A DNA stretch of 64,000 bases from Alphaproteobacteria bacterium (GCA_030425925.1 JAUHZO010000002.1:62001-126000), one strand, 5' to 3'. Counted from the first letter of the stretch, positions 36,390 through 44,364 are shown. The notes: generated by a model not told the origin, from the letters alone. Numbers and translations: made by a program.

Positions 36390-37607
36390 TCATTTCCTGT
36401 CACGCAGCTGCCGCAGCAGGCGTCCCACCAGGAAAGAGGTGCGCGGCGCATAGATGTAAGGGGTGCGCGCTTCGGCCACGGGGCGCACGCGCGTGCGCAG
36501 CAGGCCGAACAGGATCAGCCCGGCATGCCCCGCCGCGATCATGGTGAACAGGGCAGGCGGGCCGTAGGCGTCGATGAGCAGGGACGCGATCCATGGCGCG
36601 GCAATGGCACCTGCCGCGAACCAGAACATCAGCGCCGCCGAAAGCTCCACCCGTTCGTGGCTTTCGGCAAAGTCATGCGCGTGTGCGGCCGAGATCGAGT
36701 AGATCGGGAAGGTGGTCAGCCCGAACAGCGCGGCGGTCAGCATGATGCCGGTGGTGGGCAGGCCGGTGGCGGCCACCGTGACGGCGCAGCTGAGGATGGC
36801 GGCCCCGGACATGCCGATGAGCACCCAGCGCCGGTCGTACTTGTCCGCCAGCCATCCCATCGGGTATTGCGACAACGCGCCTCCGGCGACAAAGGCGGCA
36901 AGAAACAGCGCGATCTGCGAGGTCTCGAGCCCAACACCGGTGCCGTAGATCGGCCCGACCATGCGGAACGACGCCCCCGAAAGCGCGGCGACCACCACGC
37001 CCGCCACCGCAAGGGGCGAGCGCTGCCAGGCCAGCCCCGGATGCAGGCGCGGCGCGTCGGGGATGTCCGGCTGGCTGACCCGGCTGAGCGTCAGCGGCAG
37101 CAGCGCGCCGGTGCAGATCATCGCCAGCAGCGTGTAGGAGATGTAATGCGCAGGCTCCAGCACCGAGATCAGCAATTGCGCCACCAGCGAGGCCCCCAGG
37201 TCGGCGATGCGGTAGCTGCCCATGGCCCGGCCGCGGTTGTCATTGGTAACCTCGGCCTGCAGCCAGGCCTCGACCACCGTGTAGCAGCCGGCAACGCAGA
37301 TGCCCTGCGCCACCCGCAGCCCGGTCCAGACATGGGGATCGTTGCTGAGGACATGGCCGAGGATGCCCATGGTGCCCAGGGCAGTAAAGGCGGCGAAGGC
37401 GCGGGTATGCCCCACCGAGCCCATTAGTCGCGGCGCCCACCAGCACCCGATGAAGAAGCCGAGGAAATGCGCCGAGCCCAGCAGGCCGATCTGGGCGGTG
37501 GTGAAGTTCAGCGCAAAGCCCGACAGCGCGTCGAGCGGGCCAAGCCCGCCGGAGGACAGCTGCAGCAGGATGACGGACAGGAACAGGGCGGCAAAGGACA
37601 GGCGCAT
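36390..37607 (-). CDS. MFS transporter (YcaD-like)
   Basis: Major facilitator of 405 residues with 12 predicted helices. The central loop motif reads GWLADKYDRRWVLIG, and helix blocks include VAQGICVAGCYTVVEAWLQA and GSYRIADLGASLVAQ, typical of the YcaD/UMF-like group. The start at 37607 gives the expected hydrophobic first helix (MRLSFAALFLSVILLQLSSG). It lies 52 bases downstream of the ImuA-like gene on the same strand, so it may be partly co-transcribed with that SOS gene. Substrate unknown. Confidence 0.88.
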   Translation of the reverse strand: MRLSFAALFLSVILLQLSSGGLGPLDALSGFALNFTTAQIGLLGSAHFLGFFIGCWWAPRLMGSVGHTRAFAAFTALGTMGILGHVLSNDPHVWTGLRVAQGICVAGCYTVVEAWLQAEVTNDNRGRAMGSYRIADLGASLVAQLLISVLEPAHYISYTLLAMICTGALLPLTLSRVSQPDIPDAPRLHPGLAWQRSPLAVAGVVVAALSGASFRMVGPIYGTGVGLETSQIALFLAAFVAGGALSQYPMGWLADKYDRRWVLIGMSGAAILSCAVTVAATGLPTTGIMLTAALFGLTTFPIYSISAAHAHDFAESHERVELSAALMFWFAAGAIAAPWIASLLIDAYGPPALFTMIAAGHAGLILFGLLRTRVRPVAEARTPYIYAPRTSFLVGRLLRQLRDRK

Positions 37608-37659
37608 GCGGTTCAGGGTGTCGCGGCGACAGGCCGGTTGCTGGCAGCGGGCCGACCTT

Positions 37660-38286
37660 TCATGTCGTTTCCGGCATGGCGGAGGCGGTTTTGCTGCGCC
37701 AGGGCTGCAGCCGGTCCTGCACCAGCCGCCAGGTCCGCGGCGGGGCCATGCGGGCGCGCAGCCGGTCCAGCCGCCAGCCGGTCTGGCCGGGGCCATGCGC
37801 CGGCTCCAGCCGGTGGCGCGTCTCGATCCCCGGCGCGCCGCCCGCGCCCGGCGTCAGGAGCAGCCCCAGCGGACGGCAAAGCCCGGCCTCGGCCCCGCGC
37901 TCGGCCGCCAGGTGCAGACGGCGGACAGGCACCATGCCCGGTGGCTCCGCCAGGTCGGCCACGACCACCGGCACCGCCCCGCTGCGCAGCGCCTCCTCCA
38001 TCGACCAGAGCAGATCCTCGGCACGCTGCGGCGTGACGAACAGCACGTCCTGCGGCGGCAGAATGGCGTGCATCCCGTCGGGGTTCAGCGGATCGGCACC
38101 CCAGCCCGGCGCGATCCAGATCACCGGCGCGCCTGCCTGTGCCGCGATCCTCAGCGCCAGCGTCCGCCGCGCCCGACCGCAGAGTTCGTGCACCCGCGCA
38201 AGCGGCAGCGCAACCTCGCCCCACAACGTCAGCGGGGGCGGCGGGCGACGGGACTGGCGGGTCAGGGCGGCGGTGGCAAAGCTCAT
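37660..38286 (-). CDS. imuA: ImuA-like SOS mutagenesis protein, orphan
   Basis: A 208-residue protein that resembles the RecA/SulA-like ImuA family, accessory to the mutagenic ImuB-DnaE2 polymerase. Landmarks are [20 protein letters not shown], the strand [31 protein letters not shown] and [13 protein letters not shown], then [10 protein letters not shown]. The P-loop is absent, as is usual in this group. A perfect alphaproteobacterial LexA box lies 17 bases upstream of the start, which strongly supports the assignment. Normally imuB and dnaE2 follow; here an MFS gene does, so the gene is separated from its partners. Confidence 0.72.
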   Translation of the reverse strand: MSFATAALTRQSRRPPPPLTLWGEVALPLARVHELCGRARRTLALRIAAQAGAPVIWIAPGWGADPLNPDGMHAILPPQDVLFVTPQRAEDLLWSMEEALRSGAVPVVVADLAEPPGMVPVRRLHLAAERGAEAGLCRPLGLLLTPGAGGAPGIETRHRLEPAHGPGQTGWRLDRLRARMAPPRTWRLVQDRLQPWRSKTASAMPETT

Positions 38287-38302
38287 GTGCCAAGGGTAGC
38301 GT

Positions 38303-38317
38303 GTTCCACATTTGTTC
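38303..38317. promoter_or_regulatory. LexA (SOS) box
   Basis: GTTC-CACATTT-GTTC on the plus strand (GAAC-N7-GAAC on the minus strand) matches the direct-repeat LexA box of Alphaproteobacteria exactly. Position, 17 bases upstream of the imuA-like start, fits repression of that gene by LexA. Confidence 0.85.
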
Positions 38318-38440
38318 TCAAGCGCTGACCGGGCCGCTTTTGACCCTGGGCCTTGGGAAATCGAGACGGTGCGCCGAAATCACCAATGCTGGTCATCGGC
38401 CTGCGCCCGGGTTTCGCCGCGCTGCGCGCGGCGATCCGCT

Positions 38441-38630
38441 GGGGAGGGCGCTGCCCTCCCCAGACCCCTCCCGGAGGTATTTTCAGAAAGATGAAAGAGA
38501 AAATCCGATATGTCTTTCATCTTTCTCGTAAATACTCATGGCGGACGCCCCGGGCCCAAGGAAGACGCGGATCATGGGCAAGCCAAGCGCGCCCGAAGGG
38601 CGCGCGGGTCGCCGCGCGCAGCGCGGCGAA
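38441..38630. repeat. composite intergenic repeat, copy 1
   Basis: Three parts in order. A palindrome GGGGAGGGC-gct-GCCCTCCCC (38441-38461). Two inverted copies of a GGTATTTnnnnGAAAGATGAAAGA unit (38473-38499 and, reversed, 38513-38537), which can pair with each other. Then hairpins GCGCGCCC-gaa-GGGCGCGC and CGCCGCGC-gca-GCGCGGCG joined by GGGT (38587-38627). The same modules occur at 51195-51310. The block fills most of the 480-base gap between the imuA-like gene and the small gene at 38766. Confidence 0.8.
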
Positions 38631-38765
38631 ACCGGGACCTGGCCGGAATCCCATCGCCGGTTGGACGCGATCCTATTTCACCCGCCGACATTTCCCGTGC
38701 GACCGTCGCTCCGCACCGGCATGTCATCTCGCCAAGGTAGGAAACCCGAAAATGATCCGATCCGC

Positions 38766-38966
38766 ATGCTACTGGCACTGATCACCGCGCGGACCCTGGC
38801 CACTGGCGCGCTGGCGCAGGAGAAACGCAAGCTTGTCTACCATGTCTCGGAGATCGCGGGCGGGGGTCCCGACGAACAACTGCCCGATTTCACCCCCCGC
38901 GACGAAGGTGGCGTGGTGCGCATCGCACCGATGCAATCCGAGGGCTGTCACTATATACAGTCGTAG
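38766..38966 (+). CDS. small putative exported protein
   Basis: A 66-residue open frame starting MLLALITARTLATGALAQEK, which looks like a signal peptide cut after ALA, followed by a short acidic mature part (VYHVSEIAGGGPDEQLPDF) ending EGCHYIQS. The better-placed ATG at 38752, with AGGTAGGAAACCCGAAA in front, is two bases out of phase and stops after nine codons. One inserted base would join it to the signal peptide, so this may be a frameshifted gene. No family was recognised. Confidence 0.4.
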   Translation: MLLALITARTLATGALAQEKRKLVYHVSEIAGGGPDEQLPDFTPRDEGGVVRIAPMQSEGCHYIQS

Positions 38967-39045
38967 CGGTGCCTGCCCGTTCCTTGCCATCCGGGCAGGG
39001 GGCGGGCATCCTGCGCGCAACGCAACGCGATGCAGGACTTTCCCG

Positions 39046-40092
39046 ATGAAGATGAACCCGCTGGGCCGCACCGGCCTGATGGTCTCCGAGTTGTGCCTCG
39101 GCACAATGACCTTTGGCCGCCACACCGCGCCGGAGGAGGCGCACCGGCAGATGGAGCTGAGCCTTGATGCCGGGTTGAACTTCATCGACACCGCCGAGAT
39201 GTACCCGGTCAACCCGGTGCAGAAGGAAACCATCGGCGGCAGCGAGGAAGTGCTGGGCGCGTGGTTCGAAAAGACCGGTCGGCGGGGCGACTGGATCCTG
39301 GCCACCAAGCATTCCGGCGAAGGCAGCCTGGCGCGCGAGGGCGCGCCGATCTCCTCGGCCTCGATCCGGCCGACCCTGGAGGCCTCGCTGAAGCGGCTGA
39401 AGACGGATTATGTCGATCTCTACCAGTTCCACTGGCCCAATCGCGGCAGCTACATGTTCCGCAAGAACTGGCGTTATGACCCGTCGCAATCGGGTTGGGA
39501 CCGGGCGCGCGTGGTGGCCGACATGGAGGATTGCCTGGGCGCGCTGCAGGCCGAAGTCGACCGCGGCACGATCCGCGCCTTCGGCTTGTCGAACGAATCC
39601 GCCTGGGGCACGGCGATGTGGCTGGAGGCCGCGTCGCGCACGGGCGGGCCGCGCGTCGCGTCGATCCAGAACGAGTATTCGCTGCTGTGCCGCCTGGCCG
39701 ATACCGACCTGGCCGAGACGTTGGTCTACGAGGATGTCGGTCTGCTGCCGTTCTCGCCGCTGGCACAGGGGCTTTTGACCGGCAAGTACCAGGGTGGGGT
39801 GATCCCCGAAGGCTCGCGGCGCGAGGTGAACCCGTCGCTGGGCGGGCGCATGACGGACCGGGTGCTGCCGGCGGTTGAGGCCTATGCGCAGGTGGCACGC
39901 GATTTCGGCCTCGACCTGACGCAGATGGCGCTGGCCTGGTCGGCGCGGCGGCCCTTCGTGGCCTCGACGATCTTTGGCGCGACCCATGCCGCGCAGCTGC
40001 CGCAGCTTTTCGGTGCGGCTCAGGTGGACCTGAGCGACGAGCTGCTGGAGGCGATCGACGCGGCCCACAAGGCGCATCCGATGCCCTATTGA
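39046..40092 (+). CDS. aldo/keto reductase
   Basis: NADPH-dependent (beta/alpha)8 reductase of 348 residues, closest in style to the Tas/YghZ branch. Family marks are LGRTGLMVSELCLGTMTFG, FIDTAEMYPVNP with the catalytic Asp and Tyr, the Lys in ILATKHSG, and the His in YQFHWPN. The cofactor end reads LLPFSPLAQGLLTGKY. The length and the WPNRGSYMFRK insert resemble Tas. A short direct ATG pair (39046, 39052) makes the exact start uncertain by two codons. The physiological substrate is unknown. Confidence 0.9.
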   Translation: MKMNPLGRTGLMVSELCLGTMTFGRHTAPEEAHRQMELSLDAGLNFIDTAEMYPVNPVQKETIGGSEEVLGAWFEKTGRRGDWILATKHSGEGSLAREGAPISSASIRPTLEASLKRLKTDYVDLYQFHWPNRGSYMFRKNWRYDPSQSGWDRARVVADMEDCLGALQAEVDRGTIRAFGLSNESAWGTAMWLEAASRTGGPRVASIQNEYSLLCRLADTDLAETLVYEDVGLLPFSPLAQGLLTGKYQGGVIPEGSRREVNPSLGGRMTDRVLPAVEAYAQVARDFGLDLTQMALAWSARRPFVASTIFGATHAAQLPQLFGAAQVDLSDELLEAIDAAHKAHPMPY

Positions 40093-40160
40093 GAGGGTTT
40101 GCCGCGGCAAGGGTGGGCAGGATTGCCCCCCCCCCCGCAAGCCCCGCATTGCCACCATGC

Positions 40161-40226
40161 GTAGGGCGGGGTTCAGCCCGCCGCACCTTGCTGACCGCAC
40201 GGACGGCGGGGTAAACCCCGCCCTAC
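40161..40226. repeat. palindromic repeat (GTAGGGCGGGGTT type)
   Basis: Outer arms GTAGGGCGGGGTT (40161-40173) and AACCCCGCCCTAC (40214-40226) are perfect 13-base complements. Inside are GGCGGGGT-aa-ACCCCGCC (40205-40222) and a diverged counterpart near 40172-40185. The TAG stop of the HTH gene on the minus strand is part of the right arm. A related short palindrome is at 43213-43230. Just upstream is a run of 11 C (40126-40136). Confidence 0.85.
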
Positions 40227-41086
40227 AGCCCCGTCTCTGACCGCAACCGCTCAAGGTGGTCCGGCAGGTCGCGGGCTGTCACGCTGGCCTCCTTCACAAG
40301 GTGGTCGAAATGATCGGTCATTGCCGCGATCCGTTCGGTATCGCGAAATGCGAGGTAGTTGCGGCCGATATAGAGCACCGCCAGCAAGGGCCCGAAGATC
40401 GTCACCGGTGAGGAATAGAGCCGCCGCGCGTCGAAAAGGTAGAGCCGCAGCCGCGGGTAGAGCATCTGCGTCAGGTTCGTCAGCATCTCCAGCTGATCGC
40501 GCCGAACCTCGTCCGGCAGCCCGGCGTAATACCCGGTGCCGCGGGCAAAGCTGTCGATCTCGAAAAGCGGCAGCGCAATCTCGTAATCCGACCGGGACAC
40601 GCGCATCCAGGTCAGCCGGTCCGAGGCGGCATTGATCGCCTGTTCCGCCGTCTTGCCCAGATGTGGCGTGTATTCCCATTCCAGCATGGCCCGAGTCTTG
40701 AGCATGTCGGGCAGCATCGCCGGCACATGGCGGATCTTGTAGCCCGCCGCCTCGCGGTGCCACTCGAAGATGCGTTCATCCACCAACGCGCGCGTCGCCT
40801 CGGTCAGGGACAGCGAGTTCGCCAGCATGTCGGCGGCGCTTTCGGGCCGGTCCGACAGGCCCAGAAGCCAGTCCGCCGACACCCCCAGCGCCTGCGCGCA
40901 GGCCCCGACCACCTGCGCGTTGGGCAGGCGGGCTCCGTCATCCTTCAGCAATTGTGACAGGGTCGAGCGGTCCACCTCGATCTCGCGCGCGAGTGCGGAC
41001 TGGTTGGCATTGCGCGCCTGCATCGCCTCCGCCAGCCGGGTGCGGAAGAGCTGTGCGCGCTCCCGTTTGTCGATGTTTTGCCGCAT
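40223..41086 (-). CDS. HTH (XRE/Cro-type) transcriptional regulator
   Basis: Regulator of 287 residues. A Cro/CI-type helix-turn-helix spans residues 12-75 (MQARNANQSALAREIEVDRS, LSQLLKDDGARLPNAQVVGA, LGVSADWLLGLSD). The remaining 200 residues form a helical domain of unknown ligand, with LEWEYTPHLGKTAEQAI and LYLFDARRLYSSPVTIFG. It is transcribed divergently from the DUF2061-desaturase pair, with a palindrome between them, so it probably controls those genes. Its stop codon lies in a palindromic repeat. No strong ribosome binding site is seen; the start is chosen by the family N-terminus. Confidence 0.8.
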   Translation of the reverse strand: MRQNIDKRERAQLFRTRLAEAMQARNANQSALAREIEVDRSTLSQLLKDDGARLPNAQVVGACAQALGVSADWLLGLSDRPESAADMLANSLSLTEATRALVDERIFEWHREAAGYKIRHVPAMLPDMLKTRAMLEWEYTPHLGKTAEQAINAASDRLTWMRVSRSDYEIALPLFEIDSFARGTGYYAGLPDEVRRDQLEMLTNLTQMLYPRLRLYLFDARRLYSSPVTIFGPLLAVLYIGRNYLAFRDTERIAAMTDHFDHLVKEASVTARDLPDHLERLRSETGL

Positions 41087-41116
41087 GTCGTGACAAATAT
41101 CACCAATGCGGACCTT

Positions 41117-41131
41117 TGTGAACCATTCACA
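41117..41131. promoter_or_regulatory. candidate operator between HTH regulator and DUF2061-desaturase operon
   Basis: TGTGAA-cca-TTCACA is a perfect 6+6 inverted repeat 31 bases upstream of the HTH start and 61 bases before the DUF2061 start. Its place between divergent genes fits joint control by the HTH regulator. Confidence 0.5.
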
Positions 41132-41191
41132 CAATTCCGTGAAGCGCGCGCCTGGTCTAGCTTCTCGCTGGCTCAACACATCGGAGGACAC

Positions 41192-41395
41192 ATGGAAACG
41201 CGGGCGCGCACGCTGGTGAAATCGGTCTTGTGGACCTTGCTGGGGCTTGTGGTGATGGCGCTGGTGGGCGCGATCTTTACCGGATCCTGGACCACCGGCG
41301 GCGGCATGGCGCTGGTCAATGCGGGCCTCGGTTTTGTTACCTACCTGCTGTACGAACGGCTTTGGGCCGTCATCCGCTGGGGCCGCCATGTTTGA
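41192..41395 (+). CDS. DUF2061 small membrane protein
   Basis: A 67-residue protein with two predicted membrane helices (SVLWTLLGLVVMALVGAIF and GGMALVNAGLGFVTYLLYER). The N-terminal METRARTLVKSVLWTLLG and the C-terminal YERLWAVIRWGR are the conserved ends of the DUF2061 family. CGGAGGACAC gives a strong ribosome binding site. Its stop overlaps the start of the desaturase gene by 8 bases. Function of the family is unknown; the pairing with a desaturase suggests membrane lipid or hydrophobic substrate modification. Confidence 0.88.
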   Translation: METRARTLVKSVLWTLLGLVVMALVGAIFTGSWTTGGGMALVNAGLGFVTYLLYERLWAVIRWGRHV

Positions 41396-42284
41396 GCGCT
41401 TTCGCGGGGCGGAATGGCCCACGCTGGGCCTGCTGGCCGCGTGCTACGGGCTTTGGGCGCTGGGCACGGTCCTGCCTGTTGCGTGGCTGCCGCTGGCCGT
41501 GGTGCTGGTGACGCTGTCCACCGCGCTGCATTCCTCGCTCACGCACGAGATGCTGCACGGGCACCCGTTCCGCTCGCGTTTCTGGAACGCGGCGCTGGTG
41601 TTTCCGGCACTGTCGGTGGTGACCCCCTACCTGCGCTTCAAGGACACGCATCTGGCGCATCACCGCGACTCGATCCTGACCGATCCCTATGACGATCCCG
41701 AAAGCAACTATTTCGACCCCGCGATCTGGACCCGGCTGCCGCGCTGGTTGCAGGGCGTGCTGCGGCTGAACAATACGCTCGCCGGGCGGCTGCTGCTGGG
41801 GCCCGTGGTGGGCACGGTGGCGTTCCTGCATGGCGATCTGAAGCTGTTGGCGCGCGGCGAGGCCCGGGCCTGGCTGGGCTGGGCGCTGCATGTCCCGGCG
41901 GTGGCGGTGGTGGCCTGGTGGATGGCCTCGCAGGCTCAGATGCCGCTCTGGGCCTGGGGGCTGAGCGTCTATGCCGCGCTGTCGATCCTCAAGATCCGCA
42001 CCTTCCTCGAACACCGCGCGCATGAGGACGCGGCGGGCCGCACCGTGGTGATCGAGGACAAGGGCCTGTTGGCACTGCTCTTTCTCAACAACAATCTGCA
42101 TGTCGTGCACCACATGCACGCCACCGTGCCGTGGTACCGGCTGCCGCAACTCTATTACGCCAACCGGGCGCGCTATCTCAGCCGCAACCGGGGCTACCGC
42201 TATGCCTCTTATGCCGAGATCTTCCGCCGCTATTTCTGGCGCGCCAAGGATCCGGTGCCGCATCCGCTCTGGCCAAAGCCGTGA
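41388..42284 (+). CDS. fatty acid desaturase-family membrane di-iron enzyme
   Basis: Integral membrane oxygenase or desaturase of 298 residues. The histidine boxes that bind two irons are clear: HSSLTHEMLHGH (H48, H53, H57, H59), HLAHHRD (H88, H91, H92) and NLHVVHHMHATVPWYRLP. Hydrophobic spans lie at about residues 13-50, 70-82, 135-150 and 165-200. The HSSLTHEMLHGHP block resembles alkane/beta-carotene hydroxylase-like members as well as true desaturases, so the reaction is open. It overlaps the DUF2061 gene by 8 bases and is followed after 20 bases by an EamA transporter. Confidence 0.88.
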   Translation: MFERFRGAEWPTLGLLAACYGLWALGTVLPVAWLPLAVVLVTLSTALHSSLTHEMLHGHPFRSRFWNAALVFPALSVVTPYLRFKDTHLAHHRDSILTDPYDDPESNYFDPAIWTRLPRWLQGVLRLNNTLAGRLLLGPVVGTVAFLHGDLKLLARGEARAWLGWALHVPAVAVVAWWMASQAQMPLWAWGLSVYAALSILKIRTFLEHRAHEDAAGRTVVIEDKGLLALLFLNNNLHVVHHMHATVPWYRLPQLYYANRARYLSRNRGYRYASYAEIFRRYFWRAKDPVPHPLWPKP

Positions 42285-42304
42285 CCCCGCGATAGCGGGA
42301 CGGC

Positions 42305-43207
42305 ATGGAGCTCTGGATCGTCTTCACACTTGCGGCGGCGCTGTTTCAGACCGTGCGCTTCATGCTGCAAAAGGTGCTGAGCCTCGGGACGATCTCGCCC
42401 ACGGGGTCGACCTTTGCGCGCTTTGCCTATGCGGTGCCGTTTGCCTGGGTCGTGGGGCTTGGGTATCTGGCGCTGACGGGCGGGGCGTGGCCGGCACTGG
42501 GAGCGGGCTTCTGGACCTATGCGCTGCTGGGCGGGCTGGGGCAGATCCTGGCCACGATCCTGGTGGTCGCGCTGTTTTCAGAGCGCAATTTCGCCGTCGG
42601 TATCACGCTGAAGAAGACCGAAGTGATCCAGACCGCGCTGCTGGGCCTTGTGGTGCTGGGCGAGGGCATTCGCCCGAGCGGCTGGCTGGCCATCGGGCTG
42701 GGGCTGGCGGGCGTGCTGCTTTTGTCGCAGACGCCGGGCGACGCGCAGAGCTTCTGGCGCGGGCTGCGCAGCCGCGCGGTGGGGCTGGGACTGGCCTCGG
42801 GGTTCTTTTTCGCGGTGTCCGGCGTGGGCTATCGCGGGGCGACGCTGGAGGTGGCGGGCGACGATCCGTTCCAGCGTGCGGTGATCGCGCTGATCTGCGT
42901 GAACAGCGCGCAGGCCGCAGCACTTGCGGCGTGGCTGGGCTGGCGTGCGCCGGAGCAGCTGCACGCCGTCTGGGCCGCCCGCCGGACGGGCGTCTGGCTG
43001 GGGCTGACCTCGATGGGCGGCAGCGTGTCATGGTTCACCGCCTTCACGCTGCAGAACGCGGCCTACGTGTTTGCGCTGGGGCAGGTGGAGCTGATCTTTT
43101 CGCTGCTCGCCTCGGTGCTGTTCTTCCGCGAAACCGTCACCCGGCGCGAGCTGTTGGGCATCGCGTTGCTGACAGCGTCGATCATCGTGCTGGTGGCGGT
43201 GGGCTGA
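42305..43207 (+). CDS. EamA/DMT-family transporter
   Basis: Drug/metabolite transporter of 300 residues with ten predicted helices in two EamA halves (about 1-135 and 150-300). Typical stretches are FARFAYAVPFAWVVGLGYLA, the ALFSERNFAVGITLKKTEVI loop and QVELIFSLLASVLFFRETVT near the end. It follows the desaturase by 20 bases and is probably the third gene of that operon. A palindromic repeat follows the stop. Substrate unknown. Confidence 0.88.
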   Translation: MELWIVFTLAAALFQTVRFMLQKVLSLGTISPTGSTFARFAYAVPFAWVVGLGYLALTGGAWPALGAGFWTYALLGGLGQILATILVVALFSERNFAVGITLKKTEVIQTALLGLVVLGEGIRPSGWLAIGLGLAGVLLLSQTPGDAQSFWRGLRSRAVGLGLASGFFFAVSGVGYRGATLEVAGDDPFQRAVIALICVNSAQAAALAAWLGWRAPEQLHAVWAARRTGVWLGLTSMGGSVSWFTAFTLQNAAYVFALGQVELIFSLLASVLFFRETVTRRELLGIALLTASIIVLVAVG

Positions 43208-43641
43208 GAGGCGGCGGGGTGAACCCCGCCCTGCAGCGTTGCGCGGGGGCCCGCATAGTCGCTGTCCGAGACCTTTTCGAGCCAGTCCGCGGCAGAGCCG
43301 TCCACCTCTTCCTGGATCGCCAGGTGCGACATCGCCACGTCCGGTGCCGCGCCGTGCCAATGCCTGACCCCGGCGGGAAAGACCACCGTGTCGCCCGGGC
43401 GCAGCTCTTGCACCGGCTCGCCTTCGATCTGCGCAAGGCACAGCCCGGACAGCACGTGCAGACTCTGGCCCAGCGGATGCGTGTGCCAGGCCGTCCGCGC
43501 ACCCGGCTCGAACGTCACGATCACCGCGTTCACCCGGCTGGGCGCCGTGGCGGCGACGATCGGATCCATCCGCACCGTGCCGGTGAAATAGTCGGGATTG
43601 GGCGTGACAGAGGCGCGTTGGCCGGCGCGAAAGATCTGCAT
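43063..43641 (-). CDS. cupin-domain protein with readthrough C-terminal extension
   Basis: A single-cupin protein; residues 1-131 are a full domain with metal ligands in AWHTHPLGQSLHVLSG and RHWHGAAPDVAMSHLA. Similar proteins end about where this one reads WLEKVSDSDYAGP. Here no stop follows: the frame runs through a palindromic repeat (GGVHPAAS) and on for about 60 residues antisense to the EamA gene, a Ser/Thr-rich tail with no family character. The stop was probably lost when the repeat arose. The catalytic role, if any, is not known; related cupins act on quinone or carboxymuconolactone-type substrates. Confidence 0.75.
   Translation of the reverse strand: MQIFRAGQRASVTPNPDYFTGTVRMDPIVAATAPSRVNAVIVTFEPGARTAWHTHPLGQSLHVLSGLCLAQIEGEPVQELRPGDTVVFPAGVRHWHGAAPDVAMSHLAIQEEVDGSAADWLEKVSDSDYAGPRATLQGGVHPAASQPTATSTMIDAVSNAMPNSSRRVTVSRKNSTEASSEKISSTCPSANT
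43213..43230. repeat. short palindromic repeat (GGCGGGGT type)
   Basis: GGCGGGGT-ga-ACCCCGCC, 8+8 perfect, 6 bases after the EamA stop. It shares its core with the element at 40205-40222 and lies inside the extended cupin frame. Confidence 0.8.
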
Positions 43642-43729
43642 GAGGGGCTCCTTTGCTGTACCTCAAGGGAACAGCGCAACGCCCGTTGACGCAAGGGCTA
43701 TCCTGCGCAGCGCATCGCTGCTAGGCGTC

Positions 43730-43742
43730 TGAACAAGGTTCA
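43730..43742. promoter_or_regulatory. TetR operator, copy 1 (upstream of tetR)
   Basis: TGAAC-aag-GTTCA, a perfect 5+5 palindrome 17 bases before the TetR start. Three more copies of TGAAC-N3-GTTCA lie just after the TetR gene, which identifies the motif as the likely operator. Confidence 0.8.
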
Positions 43743-43758
43743 CGGAAAGGACGCGACA

Positions 43759-44364
43759 ATGCAGGATCCTGTGCAGGCCCGCAAAGCCAAGCTGCGCGAC
43801 AAGCTGATCACCCTGGCCGAGGCGCAGATCGCAAAGGGCGGCGCGGCCTCGCTGCGCGCCCGCGCGCTGGCGCAAGAGGCGGGCTGTGCGGTGGGCGCGA
43901 TCTACACCCATTTCGACGATCTCGACGCGCTGGTGCTGGCGGTCAACCTGCGGACATTTCAGCGCCTGGGCACCCAGGTGTCGCAGGCCGTGGCCGACGC
44001 CGAAGGGCAGGGCCCGAACGCCCGGCTGATCACCATGGCGCTGGCCTATCTGCGTTTTGCCGAGGCGCATCCCGCCCTGTGGCAGGCGCTGTTCGACGTG
44101 CGGATGACGGCGGACGACCCGGTGCCGCAATGGTATCTCGACGCGCTGGGCGGGCTGTTTTCCCACATCGCCGAACCGCTGGCCGAGCTGTTCCCCGACC
44201 TGCCGGAGCAGGAGCTGGACCTGATGACCCGGGCGCTGTTCTCGTCGGTGCACGGGATCGTCCTTCTAGGGCTGCAGAACCGCATCTCGGCCGTGCCGGT
44301 GGACCAGATCGAGCGGATGATCGCCCAAGTGCTGGGGCAGGTCGGGAATACCCCCATTTCCTGA
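43759..44364 (+). CDS. TetR-family regulator (WHG-type C-terminal domain)
   Basis: Repressor of 201 residues. The N-terminal helix-turn-helix reads [20 protein letters not shown], the standard TetR pattern, and the C-terminal ligand domain has [17 protein letters not shown], typical of the WHG-containing TetR group. One palindromic operator stands in front of it and three behind it, the first of these overlapping its stop codon. It is therefore expected to repress itself and the downstream pspA-like and yiaA-like genes. The inducing signal is unknown. Confidence 0.9.
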   Translation: MQDPVQARKAKLRDKLITLAEAQIAKGGAASLRARALAQEAGCAVGAIYTHFDDLDALVLAVNLRTFQRLGTQVSQAVADAEGQGPNARLITMALAYLRFAEAHPALWQALFDVRMTADDPVPQWYLDALGGLFSHIAEPLAELFPDLPEQELDLMTRALFSSVHGIVLLGLQNRISAVPVDQIERMIAQVLGQVGNTPIS

